A program made the position numbers and the translations under genes. Below are positions 14,101-14,515 of a stretch of 14,515 nt of DNA, in pieces (position 1 is the stretch's first letter; each line of letters opens with the position of its first letter). Source of the stretch: Rhodospirillaceae bacterium. Lineage in GTDB: Bacteria; Pseudomonadota; Alphaproteobacteria; Puniceispirillales; Puniceispirillaceae. The stretch covers positions 1 through 14,515 of the forward strand of contig PBLM01000053.1 of the NCBI GenBank assembly GCA_002721775.1, read 5' to 3'. The notes below the pieces were generated by a model. That model was not told the DNA's origin and searched no databases. It saw only the letters and a program-made list of their open reading frames with translations.

Positions 14101-14515
14101 CCCAATATAATCTAGCCCTGTTACTTGAAAATGGTTTAGGCGTTCCAACAGATATGTCAAAAGCCGCATTCTGGTATCAACAAGCTTCAGACAGAGGAGA
14201 TATTAACGCACAGTATGCTTTGGGCATGATGTATGAAGCTGGCCGCGGCGTATCCCAAAGCCATGAAAAAGCAGCATCATTCTATCTAGCTGCTGCTGAA
14301 AACGGGCACATTGAATCACAGGTAAATCTAGGCGTAGTGTTCGTTAAGGGTGAAAGCTCCGTTCAGAACTATATTCAAGCTCACATGTGGTTTAATATAG
14401 CCGCTTCGCAGGGCAACAGAGCTGCACGCGACTACCGCGACCATATTGCTAAGCAAATGATGCCGCAGGACATTTCCACAGCTCAACGATTAGCTCAATC
14501 CTGTGTATTACAGAA
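11130..14515 (+). CDS. Exported Sel1-repeat (TPR-like) protein, at least 1128 aa, 3' end beyond window
   Basis: The frame is open from ATG 11130 to the last base with no stop (1128 full codons; I translated every codon). AGGA lies 7 bases before the ATG. A signal peptide (MLNAFK, core FLIPLTVILFTF, probable cleavage after LQA at residue 22) exports it to the periplasm or beyond. A short lead-in follows (QDGKNAERDGNYKAAFDIW), then 29 tandem Sel1-like units of exactly 36 residues (about 52-1096). Typical units run A-Q-x-x-L-G-x-x-Y-x-x-G-x-G-V-x-x-D-x-x-x-A-x-x-W-(F/Y)-x-x-A-A-x-Q-G-D; unit 4 is degenerate. The tail MMPQDISTAQRLAQSCV is the usual C-terminal cap of Sel1 proteins, so few residues are missing. 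Sel1 arrays form alpha-superhelices that scaffold protein contacts (host-interaction proteins LpnE and EnhC, ERAD Sel1/Hrd3). The partner here is unknown. No catalytic domain is seen. Confidence 0.9.
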   Translation, partial: MLNAFKFLIPLTVILFTFDLQAQSFQDGKNAERDGNYKAAFDIWLPLSQNGDASAQASLAFLYKNGQGVKRDLDQAIIWFKEAAARGNATAQNIMGLFHYSGKGVKQDFSKAARYYLMAAKQGDVDSQFMLASLYQTGEGVEQNISEAARWFKAAALQGDEIALSSLMGLHSNELDVSKEFSQWLKNYQKFLKSTDADPQFQLGQLYHEGRGVIQDFSLAAELYRKAAERGNKDAQFGLSTLYKNGDGLPKDIEKAMFWLERAAMGGNLNAMSTLASAYDDGLGVKQNDKAASYWHQQAALGGDIEAQFLTGNRYETGTGFTKNYVKALRFYQLAAEKKHVEASFKVGQFYEQGIGTDENHGQAAKWYLQSANSDYGPAQAAIGRLYFSGRGVKKNMLQAKKYLEIAAEKGDAISQYLIAEIFSSGIDYIEDKTRAAHFYRKSADQAYAPAQYRLGQAYTFGSGVKQNNELALSYFRLAAQQGLAAAQIKMAKIYENGKDVKADLSNAARWYEKAAKQGVMEAQIWMGFAHKTGRAVKNDPSLSAEWFLLAANQGDANSQFEVGMAYESGTGLVSNLAEAMFWYENAAEQNHIESQYRIGRGYLDGRGVAPQDKASLIWLRMAADQGHKQAARYLGDMLRAGRGTEIDIAKAVSYYRLAANANIMEAQYQLAKIISDKGASKTDIDEAIILFDKAAQQGDARSQLVLGIYYDEGSVIPADKHRAADYLIMAAMQEVEEAQFRLAQIYNSGAIKNKTAADALPFYEAAANQGHVGAHYFLARLYDAGRGTAQNHKLAVRYYQLPAEKLYLDANWRLGVLAREGLGMAPNVQKMERLFLISARQGDVRAQRALGKAYRDGKSLSQNYEKAISFLNLAIKQQDREAQFVLGQMRMLGEGGKVDLEDAVLNFREAANSGHMLAQFTLAEMLHRGNLIKQDIKEAAYFYEQAALQGHVLSQYRTAIFYEKGQAGIQEPARAAKFYELSAKQGHIPSQYNLALLLENGLGVPTDMSKAAFWYQQASDRGDINAQYALGMMYEAGRGVSQSHEKAASFYLAAAENGHIESQVNLGVVFVKGESSVQNYIQAHMWFNIAASQGNRAARDYRDHIAKQMMPQDISTAQRLAQSCVLQ
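11286..14417 (+). repeat. Array of 29 Sel1 units, 108-bp period
   Basis: 29 x 108 bp in frame with no insertion or deletion. Units are conserved as protein (A-Q near the start, G-x-G-V mid-unit, A-A-x-x-G near the end) but clearly diverged in DNA, so this is an old array and not recent amplification. Unit 4 (11610-11717; EIALSSLMGL...LKST) has lost the G-x-G-V turn and the A-A pair but keeps the length. The most consensus-like units are 1-3, 5 and 27. Confidence 0.85.

Noticed and set aside
13881..14169. Minus-strand ORFs across the Sel1 gene
   Set aside because: They lie opposite the continuous Sel1 reading frame and read as shadows of its repeats.
11286..14417. Sel1 array as a CRISPR or recent tandem duplication
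   Set aside because: The 108-bp units are coding and conserved only at protein level; there are no identical DNA repeats or spacers.

Overview
The window looks like chromosomal DNA of an alphaproteobacterium of moderate GC content. The grounds are indirect: the mix of families (tungstate-binding protein, PRX-like redoxin, AAE3-type CoA ligase, ketopantoate-reductase-like oxidoreductase, malonyl-CoA decarboxylase), a small-RNA candidate that resembles the alphaproteobacterial alpha-r8/MmgR group, and short operons with clear Shine-Dalgarno sites. A marine lineage is plausible but unproven. I see no transposase, integrase, tRNA, rRNA or CRISPR array.

Layout. (1) 1-1672: the 3' part of a tungstate-binding protein gene (tupA) meets, tail to tail with 11 bp of overlap, a gene for a regulator that joins an excisionase-type HTH to a molybdate/tungstate-binding-protein-like domain. 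A 6+6 bp inverted repeat lies just upstream of the regulator. (2) 2115-2889: a 73-aa membrane protein and a cupin form a tight pair. Facing them is a 37-aa lipoprotein gene too small for ordinary gene calling. (3) 3040-5077: a forward operon with a HAD type II hydrolase, a PRX-like redoxin, an unannotated 48-aa membrane peptide and an exported histidine phosphatase, closed by a terminator at 5159. (4) 5246-5314: a candidate sRNA with a 5' hairpin, a UCCUCCCU segment and its own intrinsic terminator. (5) 5690-10304: malonyl-CoA decarboxylase on the plus strand converges on a three-gene minus-strand operon, in transcription order an oxalate-CoA-ligase-like enzyme, a PanE-like reductase and a gluconate-5-dehydrogenase-like SDR. 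(6) 11130 to the window end: an exported Sel1-repeat protein of at least 1128 residues, open to the last base.

How the parts fit. Region 1 is oxyanion uptake plus a probable sensor. Regions 2 and 3 are small housekeeping or stress-type operons. Region 5 is acyl-CoA, sugar-acid and oxo-acid metabolism; its joint pathway is not settled by the sequence. The Sel1 protein is the largest gene: 29 consecutive units of exactly 36 residues with no insertion or deletion, one unit (the fourth) having lost the consensus. The observations most worth following are the alpha-r8-like sRNA, the two missed small membrane or lipoprotein genes, and the regular Sel1 superhelix.
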